Positions 14,604 to 22,744 of a DNA stretch of 64,000 nucleotides are shown here, in pieces. Origin of the DNA: Acidobacteria bacterium Ga0074141. GTDB taxonomy: Bacteria; Acidobacteriota; Blastocatellia; Pyrinomonadales; Pyrinomonadaceae. The stretch lies in contig LNDP01000023.1 of assembly GCA_001464665.1 (NCBI GenBank), positions 656,157-720,156 of the forward strand, read 5' to 3'. Below the pieces are notes generated by a model that was not told where the DNA came from, searched no databases, and saw only the letters and a program-made list of their open reading frames with translations. Both the position numbers and the translations under genes were made by a program. Positions within the stretch are counted from its first letter, which is position 1. Each line of letters begins with the position of its first letter.

Positions 14604-16826
14604 ATGAGTTTCTTTCGTTGCCCACCAGCGCTTTGCAGGTTTTCGTGCGCCTTTCTGGCTCTTCTTTCTTTGGTTTTTCCCGCCTTCCCGCATGAGGGCC
14701 ATTCCGGTAGTCGATCTGCTAAAGACGAGGTCGAAAAACACAGACAAACTGATTTCGGCTTCAAAGGTTTCGATCAGCTTAATCTCGAGCTTCAACAGCA
14801 TTTCCAACAGTTTACGAACTGGGGAAATCTCGCAAAGTCGGGCGAAGCTGCCCAAAGGCAGTTCAACCCGGACGGACACCTGTTCGGTACGTGGTCGCCC
14901 GTTTTCGACCTGCCGCTTGTGCCGATTCATGTAATGCTTCTTCCTAATGGGAAGGTGCTGATGTGGGATTCGGTAGGCGACCGCCCAACCGAAGACTATC
15001 CAACACACGACTTCACAAGGGCTTCTGTGTGGGATCCGGTCACGAACCTGGTTGCAAACGTCGACAACTCACAGACCGGGCATAATCTGTTCTGTGCAGG
15101 GTTCGCGCATTTGCCCGATGGTACACCCTTTTTTGCCGGCGGAAATAAGAATTCCGGGCTTGAAGGCATCAAGAAAACTCACTTTTTCGATCAAGCCGCA
15201 AACACTTGGTCCCTCGGCCCGGATATGCAGTTTGAACGCTGGTATCCGTCGGTTACACCGCTCGCAAATGGCGAGATGCTGATCACCTCAGGAGGCCCGT
15301 CGAACCATGAGGTCTATGCGACCGACGGCACTATCCGAACGCTTAGCAATTTCACGCTTTCGATGCCCATCTACCCGTGGATCCAAGCGGCACCGAACGG
15401 AAAAGCATTCCTTTTGGGCCCGAACCCGGATATGTACTTCATCGATCCTGCCGGTACCGGTTCCTACCAAGGCGCAGGTTGGCGAGCCGACAGCCTTTGG
15501 CGTTTTTACGGTTCATATGCGATGTACGACATCGGCCGGGTTGTCGCCAGCGGCGGCTGGCTTTCTCAGCGAGAGACGGTCGATCTGAATTTTCGCGATC
15601 CCAACGTTCCCCCGGTCTCAGCCGAGGTAGAAGACATGGCCTTTGGTCGACGGCAGCATAATCTTACTGCTCTTCCCGATGGGTCGGTGCTGGCCACTGG
15701 CGGGCTGAGCAGCGGAGCCGACCTCGTCGATCTTAACGCCAGTGTTTTCGCTGCTGAGCTTTGGGACCCGGCAACCGGAGAGTGGAGCACTCTTAGCGAT
15801 GCTACGCGAAAACGTCAATATCATTCGATCGCCATGCTCTTGCCAGATGGCCGGGTGCTTACGGGCGGCGGCGGTATATGTAGTGACTGCCACACACTTG
15901 GATACCTGGAAAAGAACATGGAGATCTTTACTCCGCCCTATCTTTATGATTCGGATGGCTCCGGGAATTTGGCCCCGCGGCCGACAATAACCGACGCCCC
16001 GGGCTCTGTCGTATTCGATGAAGATTTCGATGTTGACACTCCGAACTCCGAATCGATCGAGCAAGTGGTCATGATGCGCGTCTCTTCGGTGACGCACTCG
16101 GTTGACTTCGAGCAGAGACGCATTCCGCTCGAGTTTTCGGTAACGACAAATGGGCTATCGGTAAAGGCACCGCGGAATGCCAACATTGCTCCACCCGGTT
16201 ACTACATGCTTTTCCTTGTCGATGACAGCGGCGTTCCGTCTGTCGCTGAAATGGTGAGGGTCGAGTATGGACAGGAAGTGCTTGGTTCGCCGATGATCGT
16301 GAAATCCAGCGGCGGGAGCGGGACAGCAAATATCTCATGGATACCGGTTCCTGGCTCAACTGGGTACAACGTCAAATACGGCGTGACGTCCGGAAGCCAT
16401 ACAACAACCCTGAACTATGGGCCCGGGACGACAAGCGCCTCACTAAACGGCCTTACCGCATGGCGTTATTATTTCGTTGTTTCCGCACTTGGAATGAACG
16501 GAGAGAACGGCGACTCGAACGAACAGATCGTGGTTACAAACATAGCACCGACAGCCGCTCCGGTCAGTATCGCCGGCCGCATAACAGATGCGGAAGGGCG
16601 GGGGATCCATGGGGTAAGGGTTACGATAACCGGGCTTGGTAGCGGCATAAATTACGTCGCCTTATCAAATTCGTTCGGGTACTACTCGGTTCCTGACGTT
16701 CCCAGCGGCCGCAGTTATCTGGTTTCCGTTTCCGGAAAAGGCGTCCATTTCCCAACATCGTCGCGGCTAGTCTCAGCCGATGACAATGTGCTCGACGTCA
16801 ATTTCATAGGTAACCCGGGCAATTAA
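14604..16826 (+). CDS. Copper radical oxidase (galactose/glyoxal oxidase-like), exported
   Basis: This 740-residue secreted protein has a signal peptide, a seven-bladed Kelch propeller, a DUF1929 domain, a fibronectin III-like segment and a C-terminal carboxypeptidase-regulatory-like domain. All expected copper-radical residues can be placed: the cross-link cysteine in FCAGFAHLPDG (C164), the radical tyrosine in RWYPS (Y214), the axial Tyr-His pair in YHSIAMLLPDGRVL (Y406, H407) and the last histidine in THSVDFEQRR (H498). It should oxidise primary alcohols or aldehydes to produce H2O2; the substrate is unknown. ATG 14604 was chosen, with GGAG upstream, over 14565. The C-terminal domain resembles the end of the protein at 1925-3004. 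Confidence 0.88.
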   Translation: MSFFRCPPALCRFSCAFLALLSLVFPAFPHEGHSGSRSAKDEVEKHRQTDFGFKGFDQLNLELQQHFQQFTNWGNLAKSGEAAQRQFNPDGHLFGTWSPVFDLPLVPIHVMLLPNGKVLMWDSVGDRPTEDYPTHDFTRASVWDPVTNLVANVDNSQTGHNLFCAGFAHLPDGTPFFAGGNKNSGLEGIKKTHFFDQAANTWSLGPDMQFERWYPSVTPLANGEMLITSGGPSNHEVYATDGTIRTLSNFTLSMPIYPWIQAAPNGKAFLLGPNPDMYFIDPAGTGSYQGAGWRADSLWRFYGSYAMYDIGRVVASGGWLSQRETVDLNFRDPNVPPVSAEVEDMAFGRRQHNLTALPDGSVLATGGLSSGADLVDLNASVFAAELWDPATGEWSTLSDATRKRQYHSIAMLLPDGRVLTGGGGICSDCHTLGYLEKNMEIFTPPYLYDSDGSGNLAPRPTITDAPGSVVFDEDFDVDTPNSESIEQVVMMRVSSVTHSVDFEQRRIPLEFSVTTNGLSVKAPRNANIAPPGYYMLFLVDDSGVPSVAEMVRVEYGQEVLGSPMIVKSSGGSGTANISWIPVPGSTGYNVKYGVTSGSHTTTLNYGPGTTSASLNGLTAWRYYFVVSALGMNGENGDSNEQIVVTNIAPTAAPVSIAGRITDAEGRGIHGVRVTITGLGSGINYVALSNSFGYYSVPDVPSGRSYLVSVSGKGVHFPTSSRLVSADDNVLDVNFIGNPGN

Positions 16827-16851
16827 AGATTGGGGCAACTTCAATTAGAAA

Positions 16852-16876
16852 GAGGCTGAGGTCGCCCCTCAGCCTC
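16852..16876. terminator. Bidirectional terminator between convergent genes
   Basis: A perfect 10-bp stem, GAGGCTGAGG and CCTCAGCCTC, encloses a 5-nt loop. It lies between the copper oxidase gene and the convergent isocitrate dehydrogenase gene. Confidence 0.85.
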
Positions 16877-16892
16877 ATTCCCGTTTTCGCTG

Positions 16893-17915
16893 CTATGCGG
16901 AGGCGGTTTCGGCTGCCCGGAGCTTCTCGATGATCGCCGAGGCGAAGTCGGCCGTATTGGTGGTCCCGCCGAGGTCGCGGGTCAAGTATTTGCCCTCGGC
17001 AAAGACCGCGAACATTGCTTTCTCGGCCCGTTCCGCGGCCTCTGTCTCGCCAATGTGGCGGAGCATCATCAACCCGGACATCAGAATCGCGGTCGGATTG
17101 GCAATTCCCTGCCCCGCGATGTCGGGTGCCGAACCGTGGACAGCCTCAAAGACCGCTCCCTGCTCACCGATGTTCGCTCCCGGTGCGAGCCCGAGCCCGC
17201 CGATCAGCCCGGCGCAAAGGTCCGAGAGAATGTCGCCATAAAGGTTTTCCATCACGAGCACATCGAACTGCTCCGGCCGCATAACAAGCTGCATACAGCA
17301 GTTGTCGACGATCTTGTCGTCTGCCTCGATGTCAGGAAAATCTTTCGCGACGTTATAGAAACACTCGAGGAAAAGCCCGTCCGAGAGCTTCATGATATTC
17401 GCCTTGTGGACGGCGGTTACCTTTTTTCGGCCGTTATCGCGGGCAAATTCAAAGGCGTATTTCGCGATCCGCGTCGAAGCCTTCTCGGTGATCACCTTCA
17501 GGCTTTCGACGACGCCCGGAACAACAACGTGCTCGATGCCCGAGTAAAGCCCCTCGGTATTTTCACGGACGATGACAAGGTCAAGTTCCGGGTAACGGCA
17601 CGGGACGTTCGGGAGCGCCTTTATCGGGCGGACGTTTGCGTAGAGGTCGAGAGCTTTTCTCAAACCCACGTTGACCGACGTAAATCCTTTGCCGACCGGC
17701 GTCATTATCGGGCCCTTGAGGGCGACACGGTTCGTGCGGATCGAGCTGATGGCGTCGTCCGGAAGCGTCGTGCCGTATTTCTCCTGAGCCTGAGCGCCAA
17801 GGATGTGCGTTGACCACTCGACCTCCACGCCTGCCGCTTCAATGATACGAACCGTGGCCGAGGTTATCTCCGGCCCAATGCCGTCTCCCGGGATCAATGT
17901 GATGTTGTGTTTCAT
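16893..17915 (-). CDS. NAD-type isocitrate/isopropylmalate dehydrogenase family enzyme
   Basis: This 340-residue decarboxylating dehydrogenase has the N-terminal [13 protein letters not shown] motif, the substrate arginines in ANVRP and [13 protein letters not shown], and the tyrosine-lysine region [12 protein letters not shown]. The metal-binding signature is [27 protein letters not shown] at about residues 225-251. The [16 protein letters not shown] form and the overall length fit the NAD-dependent isocitrate dehydrogenase subgroup best, which would place it in the TCA cycle. Isopropylmalate and homoisocitrate dehydrogenases share the fold and cannot be fully excluded. It is monocistronic and divergent from the glycine oxidase gene. 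Confidence 0.88.
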   Translation of the reverse strand: MKHNITLIPGDGIGPEITSATVRIIEAAGVEVEWSTHILGAQAQEKYGTTLPDDAISSIRTNRVALKGPIMTPVGKGFTSVNVGLRKALDLYANVRPIKALPNVPCRYPELDLVIVRENTEGLYSGIEHVVVPGVVESLKVITEKASTRIAKYAFEFARDNGRKKVTAVHKANIMKLSDGLFLECFYNVAKDFPDIEADDKIVDNCCMQLVMRPEQFDVLVMENLYGDILSDLCAGLIGGLGLAPGANIGEQGAVFEAVHGSAPDIAGQGIANPTAILMSGLMMLRHIGETEAAERAEKAMFAVFAEGKYLTRDLGGTTNTADFASAIIEKLRAAETASA

Positions 17916-17956
17916 ACGAGTTTAGCTCTCCATATCTTATAATATTTCTTTGCTTT

Positions 17957-19066
17957 ATGAACGTCCTCATCATCGGCGGTGGTGTTATCGGCCTGGCGGC
18001 AGCTCGTGAGCTTCGCGTCGCCGGCGCCGGCCGCATCACCGTGCTCGAAAAAGGCCGGGCCGGAATGGAGTCATCGTGGGCCGCGGCGGGAATGCTTGCT
18101 CCGGACGCCGAAACCGAGACGGTCGATGCAATGTACCGGCTATGCCGGCGGTCAAATGAGTTGTATCCCGAATTCGCGGCGGCACTTCTCGATGAGACCG
18201 GCATAGACATCGAACTCGACCGGACGGGCACGATCTGTGCGGCGTTCTCTGACGATGAGGCCGATCAGCTTCGAGAACGTCATTCGGCTCAGCAAAACGC
18301 CGGAATTCAGGCTGATTTCCTCTCCGCCGAAGATATGCGAAAGCTCGAGCCGTCGCTTTCGGGGGATATCGTTGCCGGTGCGCTTTATCGGGACAACGGT
18401 CAGGTTGAGAATCGCAAGCTCGTACAGGGACTTTCGGAATTTGCGCAAAGAAACGCGATTGAGGTGATCGAGCGTTCGCCGGTCGATGAGTTGATCATAA
18501 AGAATGGCGAGGCTATCGGGGCGCGATGCAATGGACGCATTTTTGAAGCGGATGCAGTTTTGGTTGCGGCAGGGGCCTGGTCTTCCGTTCTGCTTGAGAC
18601 CCGCTGCCCGAGAGTGACTCCTGTTAAAGGTCAGGTCATCGCATTCGAGAACTATTCTTCCCTGCGGCACGTCGTCTACGGTGCGGGCGGTTATCTGGTG
18701 CCGCGACGAGACGGACGGCTACTGGTCGGAGCGACGGTCGAGGACGCAGGTTTTAACACCGACGTTACGGCCGATGGTGTACTATCGTTGCGGGGCTCGG
18801 CGGAGCGGCTTTTGCCAGGGCTTGCGGGCCGCGAACCTGTTGATAAATGGGCAGGGCTCAGGCCTTTTGCGGTTGGCGGCGAGCCGTTGATCGGCGCCAT
18901 TCCGGGAGTTCGCGGGCTCTTTGTGGCGACCGGACATTACCGAAACGGCATCTTGCTCGCTCCGGTAACGGCGAAACTGATCACCGAAGCGGTGCTTGCG
19001 GGCTCGGTACCCGATTTCGCCCGGCCGTTTCTTCCTGCATCGGGCAAGGAGGCCGCGGCATCGTAA
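17957..19066 (+). CDS. thiO: Glycine oxidase ThiO (FAD-dependent)
   Basis: This 369-residue flavoenzyme of the DAO family has the FAD-binding VLIIGGGVIGLAAARELR at residues 3-20, with ESSWAAAGMLAPDAE after it. The C-terminal segment ATGHYRNGILLAPVTAKLI is typical of ThiO. It oxidises glycine to the imine needed for the thiazole of thiamine; related amine oxidases are possible alternatives because no other thiamine gene is adjacent. A TATAAT at 17938-17943 could be a -10 box, leaving only a short leader, and no clear ribosome binding site is seen. The next gene starts 7 nt after its stop, indicating an operon of thiO, a thioredoxin-fold protein, a methyltransferase and a glycerophosphodiesterase. 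Confidence 0.85.
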   Translation: MNVLIIGGGVIGLAAARELRVAGAGRITVLEKGRAGMESSWAAAGMLAPDAETETVDAMYRLCRRSNELYPEFAAALLDETGIDIELDRTGTICAAFSDDEADQLRERHSAQQNAGIQADFLSAEDMRKLEPSLSGDIVAGALYRDNGQVENRKLVQGLSEFAQRNAIEVIERSPVDELIIKNGEAIGARCNGRIFEADAVLVAAGAWSSVLLETRCPRVTPVKGQVIAFENYSSLRHVVYGAGGYLVPRRDGRLLVGATVEDAGFNTDVTADGVLSLRGSAERLLPGLAGREPVDKWAGLRPFAVGGEPLIGAIPGVRGLFVATGHYRNGILLAPVTAKLITEAVLAGSVPDFARPFLPASGKEAAAS

Positions 19067-19072
19067 TCCCTT

Positions 19073-20494
19073 ATGAGAACGGCAGTTATATTTTTGATCC
19101 TTCTTTCACTGGCCATCGCAGATGTGGCCGCCCAATCGCGGCGCGCAAGGACTGTGGCGAGCACAGTTTCAGAAGTGGAGCGAAGCGAGCGACCTGTTCG
19201 GGAACTTTACGAAGAAGCGAATGGCTTTCGTCGAAAAAAGTTCGAGGAGTTTGCTCAGAAAAAGATCGCATATTCTGACGAGCTTAGGCTCGTGACCGAG
19301 CGTGAGCAGAAGCAGCTCGCCGCGAAGTATGCGATGGCGGCTGAGGAGCGGACCGACCTCACGACCGAGGACGTTTACTACAAGGCCCTGCTCCACTGGA
19401 TCTCAGAAAATCTCGACCGGACCGCCGCTTCGCTTACGGAATATCTTGCCCGGAAAGATACCGTCGGCGAGAAGGCCCAGACGGCACGTTCGCTCCTCGT
19501 CGTGATCCATGCAAAACAGAAGAACTTCGAGGACGCCACTCGTTTTCTAGCAGAATATGACGGAAACGAACCGCGGCGAGCTTCCGAAGTCTCGCGGATG
19601 AACAATGAACTTGCGAAGGCATACGTTGCCGCTCAAAGCCCAGCGAAGGCGGTCCAATTCGCCGACCGTGCCTATCGGACCTCGAAGTCGATGCTCGCCG
19701 ACCCGAGCATGAAGGCCCGCGGGCTCGACGAACTCCTCGACAACGGAATGCTGCTTTTTGAGAGCTATCGCGACTCCGACAAGGCCCCCGAGGCGGAAGT
19801 CGCGCTTACCGATCTTAGAAACGTCGCGGCCGGCGTTGGAGCTTCAGACCTATTCTATTACGCCGCCGATAAGTTGCTCGTTTACCGCATCGACCAGGGC
19901 CGAAAGTCCGCCGCGATGGAAGGCTATATGTCCGCACTCATTGAGGCGGGCAAGGTGTTTTCGAACAAGGCCGTCGCTAACGACGCGATCCGCCGACTCA
20001 AAGCAAGAGAAAAGCATTACAAGCTGATGGCCGAGCCGGCGTTTGAGCTTACGGGCGTTGACCGCTGGTTTCCGGGTGAACCGCAGACGATGGCGTCGCT
20101 TCGCGGCAAGGTCGTCATGCTCGATTTTTGGGCGACTTGGTGCGGGCCGTGCTTTGACGCTTTTCCGCACCTGACCGAGTGGCAGCGTGACTACGGCGAT
20201 AAGGGTCTGGTGGTTCTCGGCGTCACGCGTTACTACGGGCGGGCCGAAGGATTTAGCGTTGATAATCCGAACGAGATCGAGTTCCTTAAGCGCTTTCGTG
20301 AAAAGTATCGCCTGCCTTATGATTTCGTCGTGACGCGTGACCAACAGGCCCAGATTCAGTATGGAGCAACGGCACTCCCGACCGCCGTCCTGATCGACCG
20401 AAAAGGGATCATAAGATTTATCGAGTCGGGTTCGAGTCCGAGCCGAATGGAGGAAATGCATCGCCGGATAAAGGCGTTGCTGGACGAAAAATGA
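19073..20494 (+). CDS. Exported TlpA-like thioredoxin-domain protein with helical repeat N-half
   Basis: This 473-residue protein has a signal peptide (MRTAVIFLILLSLAIADVAAQ), a long alpha-helical middle (residues 40-320) and a C-terminal TlpA/ResA thioredoxin domain. The helical part resembles TPR-like repeats. The redox motif WCGPC lies at about residues 356-360 (MLDFWATWCGPCFDAFP), and the cis-proline region is ATALPTAVLI. It probably acts in the periplasm as a disulfide reductase, with the helical half recruiting partners. Its last 4 nt overlap the start of the methyltransferase gene (ATGA), showing translational coupling. The target protein is unknown. Confidence 0.83.
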   Translation: MRTAVIFLILLSLAIADVAAQSRRARTVASTVSEVERSERPVRELYEEANGFRRKKFEEFAQKKIAYSDELRLVTEREQKQLAAKYAMAAEERTDLTTEDVYYKALLHWISENLDRTAASLTEYLARKDTVGEKAQTARSLLVVIHAKQKNFEDATRFLAEYDGNEPRRASEVSRMNNELAKAYVAAQSPAKAVQFADRAYRTSKSMLADPSMKARGLDELLDNGMLLFESYRDSDKAPEAEVALTDLRNVAAGVGASDLFYYAADKLLVYRIDQGRKSAAMEGYMSALIEAGKVFSNKAVANDAIRRLKAREKHYKLMAEPAFELTGVDRWFPGEPQTMASLRGKVVMLDFWATWCGPCFDAFPHLTEWQRDYGDKGLVVLGVTRYYGRAEGFSVDNPNEIEFLKRFREKYRLPYDFVVTRDQQAQIQYGATALPTAVLIDRKGIIRFIESGSSPSRMEEMHRRIKALLDEK

Positions 20495-21147
20495 CCGCCC
20501 CTAAGCCCGCAGACAAACGTTCAAAAAGCAAGACCGAAAGCTTTTACGATAGCATCGCGGAAGTACATAACATCGCTCTGCGGGTCAATGGCTATCGAGC
20601 TTCTGTGTCAAAATACCTTCGCTCGCTCGACCTCGGCCTGACGGAAGAATCAATGGTGCTTGACGCCGGGAGCGGCACCGGCATTATCACACTTGGGCTG
20701 GAAGATTCCGGCATCCCGCATCGCGGCACGATTGCGCTCGATCTTTCGCTCCATTCGCTCGATATCGCCCGGAGCGAGTTTCGCCGCGATAAAAAGACCG
20801 ATGACAAACGCATCGAGGTAGTACAAGGAAACGTGCTTGAGCTTCCGTTTGAGGATGAGACTTTCGACCTTGTGATAACCTGCGGAGTGCTCGAGTACGT
20901 CTCGCTCGAAGCGGGCCTTGCCGAGATGGCTAGGGTTCTCCGCCCCGGGGCAAAGCTTGTCTTTATCCCGGTCAAGCCTTCGCTCGTCGGTTCGATGCTC
21001 GAATTTCTTTACAAATTCAAGATACATCCGATCAAAGATGTAAGACGGATTTCACAAAAGTATTTTAGGATAGTGGGCAATCATAGGTTCCCGTTAAACG
21101 AACCTATCTCGTGGTCAAAGACGATCTTTTTGCTTGAAAGGATCTGA
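20491..21147 (+). CDS. Class I SAM-dependent methyltransferase
   Basis: This 218-residue enzyme has the SAM-binding motif I VLDAGSGTGIITLGL at about residues 55-69, the acidic motif at ALDLSLHSLDIA, and motif IV DLVITCGVLEYVSL followed by MARVLRPGAKLVFI. This is the methyltransferase-11 arrangement, typically used on small molecules or lipids. The C-terminal part with basic and aromatic residues might bind membrane or a lipid substrate. The start ATG overlaps the preceding gene's stop by 4 nt. The substrate is unknown; co-transcription with a glycerophosphodiesterase makes a lipid-related role possible (inference). Confidence 0.82.
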   Translation: MTAPKPADKRSKSKTESFYDSIAEVHNIALRVNGYRASVSKYLRSLDLGLTEESMVLDAGSGTGIITLGLEDSGIPHRGTIALDLSLHSLDIARSEFRRDKKTDDKRIEVVQGNVLELPFEDETFDLVITCGVLEYVSLEAGLAEMARVLRPGAKLVFIPVKPSLVGSMLEFLYKFKIHPIKDVRRISQKYFRIVGNHRFPLNEPISWSKTIFLLERI

Positions 21148-21162
21148 CCCGCAAAAAAACCG

Positions 21163-22008
21163 ATGAAGATCTTCGACCTCACCGGCCCTTCGCATCCTCT
21201 TCCTCTGATAATCGCGCACCGCGGTGCAAGCGCCGTCGCACCGGAAAACACGCTCGCCGCCTTTCAGCGAGCGATCGATTGCCCGGCCGACGGGATCGAA
21301 TTTGACGTCCGGCTCGCGGCGGACGGCGTTCCCGTCGTCATTCACGATTCGTCGCTCAAGCGCACGGCCGGAAGGCCGGGCAAGGTCGCGGCATATAGCT
21401 CCGAAGAACTTTCGCACATCGATGTTGGAAGCTGGTTCTCTCAAAGCAATAAGAAAGGGAAAAGGGCCGTATTTTCTGAGGAGCGGATCATTACACTCGC
21501 GGCTGCCTTGAACTTTTTGAAGGACTTTCGCGGTGAGATCTACGTTGAGCTAAAGTGCAAAAACGATGACCTCTATCCGCTTGCCCGTGCGGTCGCCGCG
21601 GACATCGAACGCGCCGACCTAGCCGGCAGGTTGATCGTAAAGAGCTTTCGGCTCCCGGTCATCACCTTCTTTCGCGAGAATCTCCCCGAAGTTCGAACCG
21701 CGGCCCTCTTCGCACCAAAGATAAAGACGATACTTAGAAAGGAGAAATACCTTGTCCGGCTTGCGGAAGAGCTTGGAGCCCACGAACTTTCGATCCACTA
21801 TTCGCTTGCCACACGAAAGCTGATGAAAAAGGCCACGAAAGCCGGGCTGCCGGTCGCAATTTGGACCGCAGATCACTCTCATTGGCTAAAGCGGTCCGCA
21901 CTGCTCGGAGTAAAGGCCGTAATAACAAATGACCCCGCGAAGCTCCTCAAAAAGCGTGAGGAGTTTCTCGGGGTCAAAGAGTTAAAGGCCGCGGCTACTT
22001 CGGCCTAG
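21163..22008 (+). CDS. Glycerophosphodiester phosphodiesterase
   Basis: This 281-residue TIM-barrel enzyme hydrolyses glycerophosphodiesters to glycerol-3-phosphate and an alcohol. The family signature is clear: IIAHRGASAVAPENTLAAF (H19, R20, E28), then GIEFDVRLAADGVPVVIHD with the metal-binding Glu, Asp and second His. IYVELK is the next conserved Glu-Lys strand, and the C-terminus has WTAD. No signal peptide is visible, so it is likely cytoplasmic. Its last 14 nt overlap the convergent gene at 21995-22744, and a long hairpin lies inside its 3' coding end (21930-21976). Confidence 0.9.
   Translation: MKIFDLTGPSHPLPLIIAHRGASAVAPENTLAAFQRAIDCPADGIEFDVRLAADGVPVVIHDSSLKRTAGRPGKVAAYSSEELSHIDVGSWFSQSNKKGKRAVFSEERIITLAAALNFLKDFRGEIYVELKCKNDDLYPLARAVAADIERADLAGRLIVKSFRLPVITFFRENLPEVRTAALFAPKIKTILRKEKYLVRLAEELGAHELSIHYSLATRKLMKKATKAGLPVAIWTADHSHWLKRSALLGVKAVITNDPAKLLKKREEFLGVKELKAAATSA
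21930..21976. terminator. Long hairpin embedded in 3' coding end of convergent genes
   Basis: A 19-position stem with 17 Watson-Crick pairs, one G-U and one mismatch (21930-21948 with 21958-21976) encloses the loop AAAAAGCGT. It starts TGACCCCG and ends CGGGGTCA. It lies inside the glycerophosphodiesterase gene, where the convergent gene overlaps its stop and leaves no space for an intergenic terminator. Confidence 0.65.
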
Positions 22009-22744
22009 CAAATTTCTCGTCGCTGACGGTGACGTCGTGCTCGACCTTTTCAACCGTCAGGTGTATTTCTACATTCGGGATAACAGATCTGATCTTGAAC
22101 GGGATCTTGATGCCGTCCACCTCACGGTAATCGCTCGGAAATGACTGCGTTTTGATCTCGCCCTGCGGAGAGATCGAGATCGAATCCGTCCGGACGATCA
22201 GTCCGCTCGCTACGTCAAAATAGATGGTGTCATCCGGCAGGCCGGTTTGCTTTGCGATGACGACATACGCATCGCTGCCGCCCACTTTCTCAATTCCCTT
22301 GACCTCAAAAGAGGTGTAAGCGGCGTTCAGGTCATAGGTCCGTGCAAAGAGAGCAGTGTTCTTTTGCTGGTCAAGCTCCTTGCCCGCGCGTTGGCGAAAA
22401 CCCTGTATCGGGTCGTTTGCCCACGACGTTCCGCCATCGGTCACATCCAGGAACTGTCCGACACCGGCGAGTTCCATTCTGAGGGCCGAGCGGTTCGGTG
22501 AGACCGCTGCCTGTTCGAAGGTTCCGCTTATGCCGAGCGGCGAGAGCGCGGCCTTGCCGGTTGTGACACGCGACTTGAATTTCGCGTTCGCCTCGCGGCC
22601 GCCGATGGCGGTCACGTATTTGGCAATGATCTCCGAGGCCGCCGGGAGGCTCGGTTTTGCCCCGCCTTCGCCGGCCTTCTGAGCCACGGCGGAACCGGAA
22701 AAGACAAGTGCAAGAAGCATCAAAAGATATTTGTTCAGTTTCAT
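21995..22744 (-). CDS. Exported LolA/LolB-fold-like protein
   Basis: This 249-residue protein has a signal peptide (MKLNKYLLMLLALVFSGSAVAQ) and a mature beta-rich domain with regularly spaced strands. Examples are GKAALSPLGISGTFEQAAV, YDLNAAYTSFEVKGIEKVGGSDAYVV and TIYFDVASGLIVRTDSIS. This pattern is typical of the outer-membrane-lipoprotein-sorting-like proteins found next to proteases in Acidobacteriota. Its true role is unknown. The start codon immediately abuts the stop of the S41 protease gene at 22745, so it is the second gene of that operon; S41 proteases and such sorting-fold proteins often share envelope quality-control roles (inference). Confidence 0.7.
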   Translation of the reverse strand: MKLNKYLLMLLALVFSGSAVAQKAGEGGAKPSLPAASEIIAKYVTAIGGREANAKFKSRVTTGKAALSPLGISGTFEQAAVSPNRSALRMELAGVGQFLDVTDGGTSWANDPIQGFRQRAGKELDQQKNTALFARTYDLNAAYTSFEVKGIEKVGGSDAYVVIAKQTGLPDDTIYFDVASGLIVRTDSISISPQGEIKTQSFPSDYREVDGIKIPFKIRSVIPNVEIHLTVEKVEHDVTVSDEKFARPK

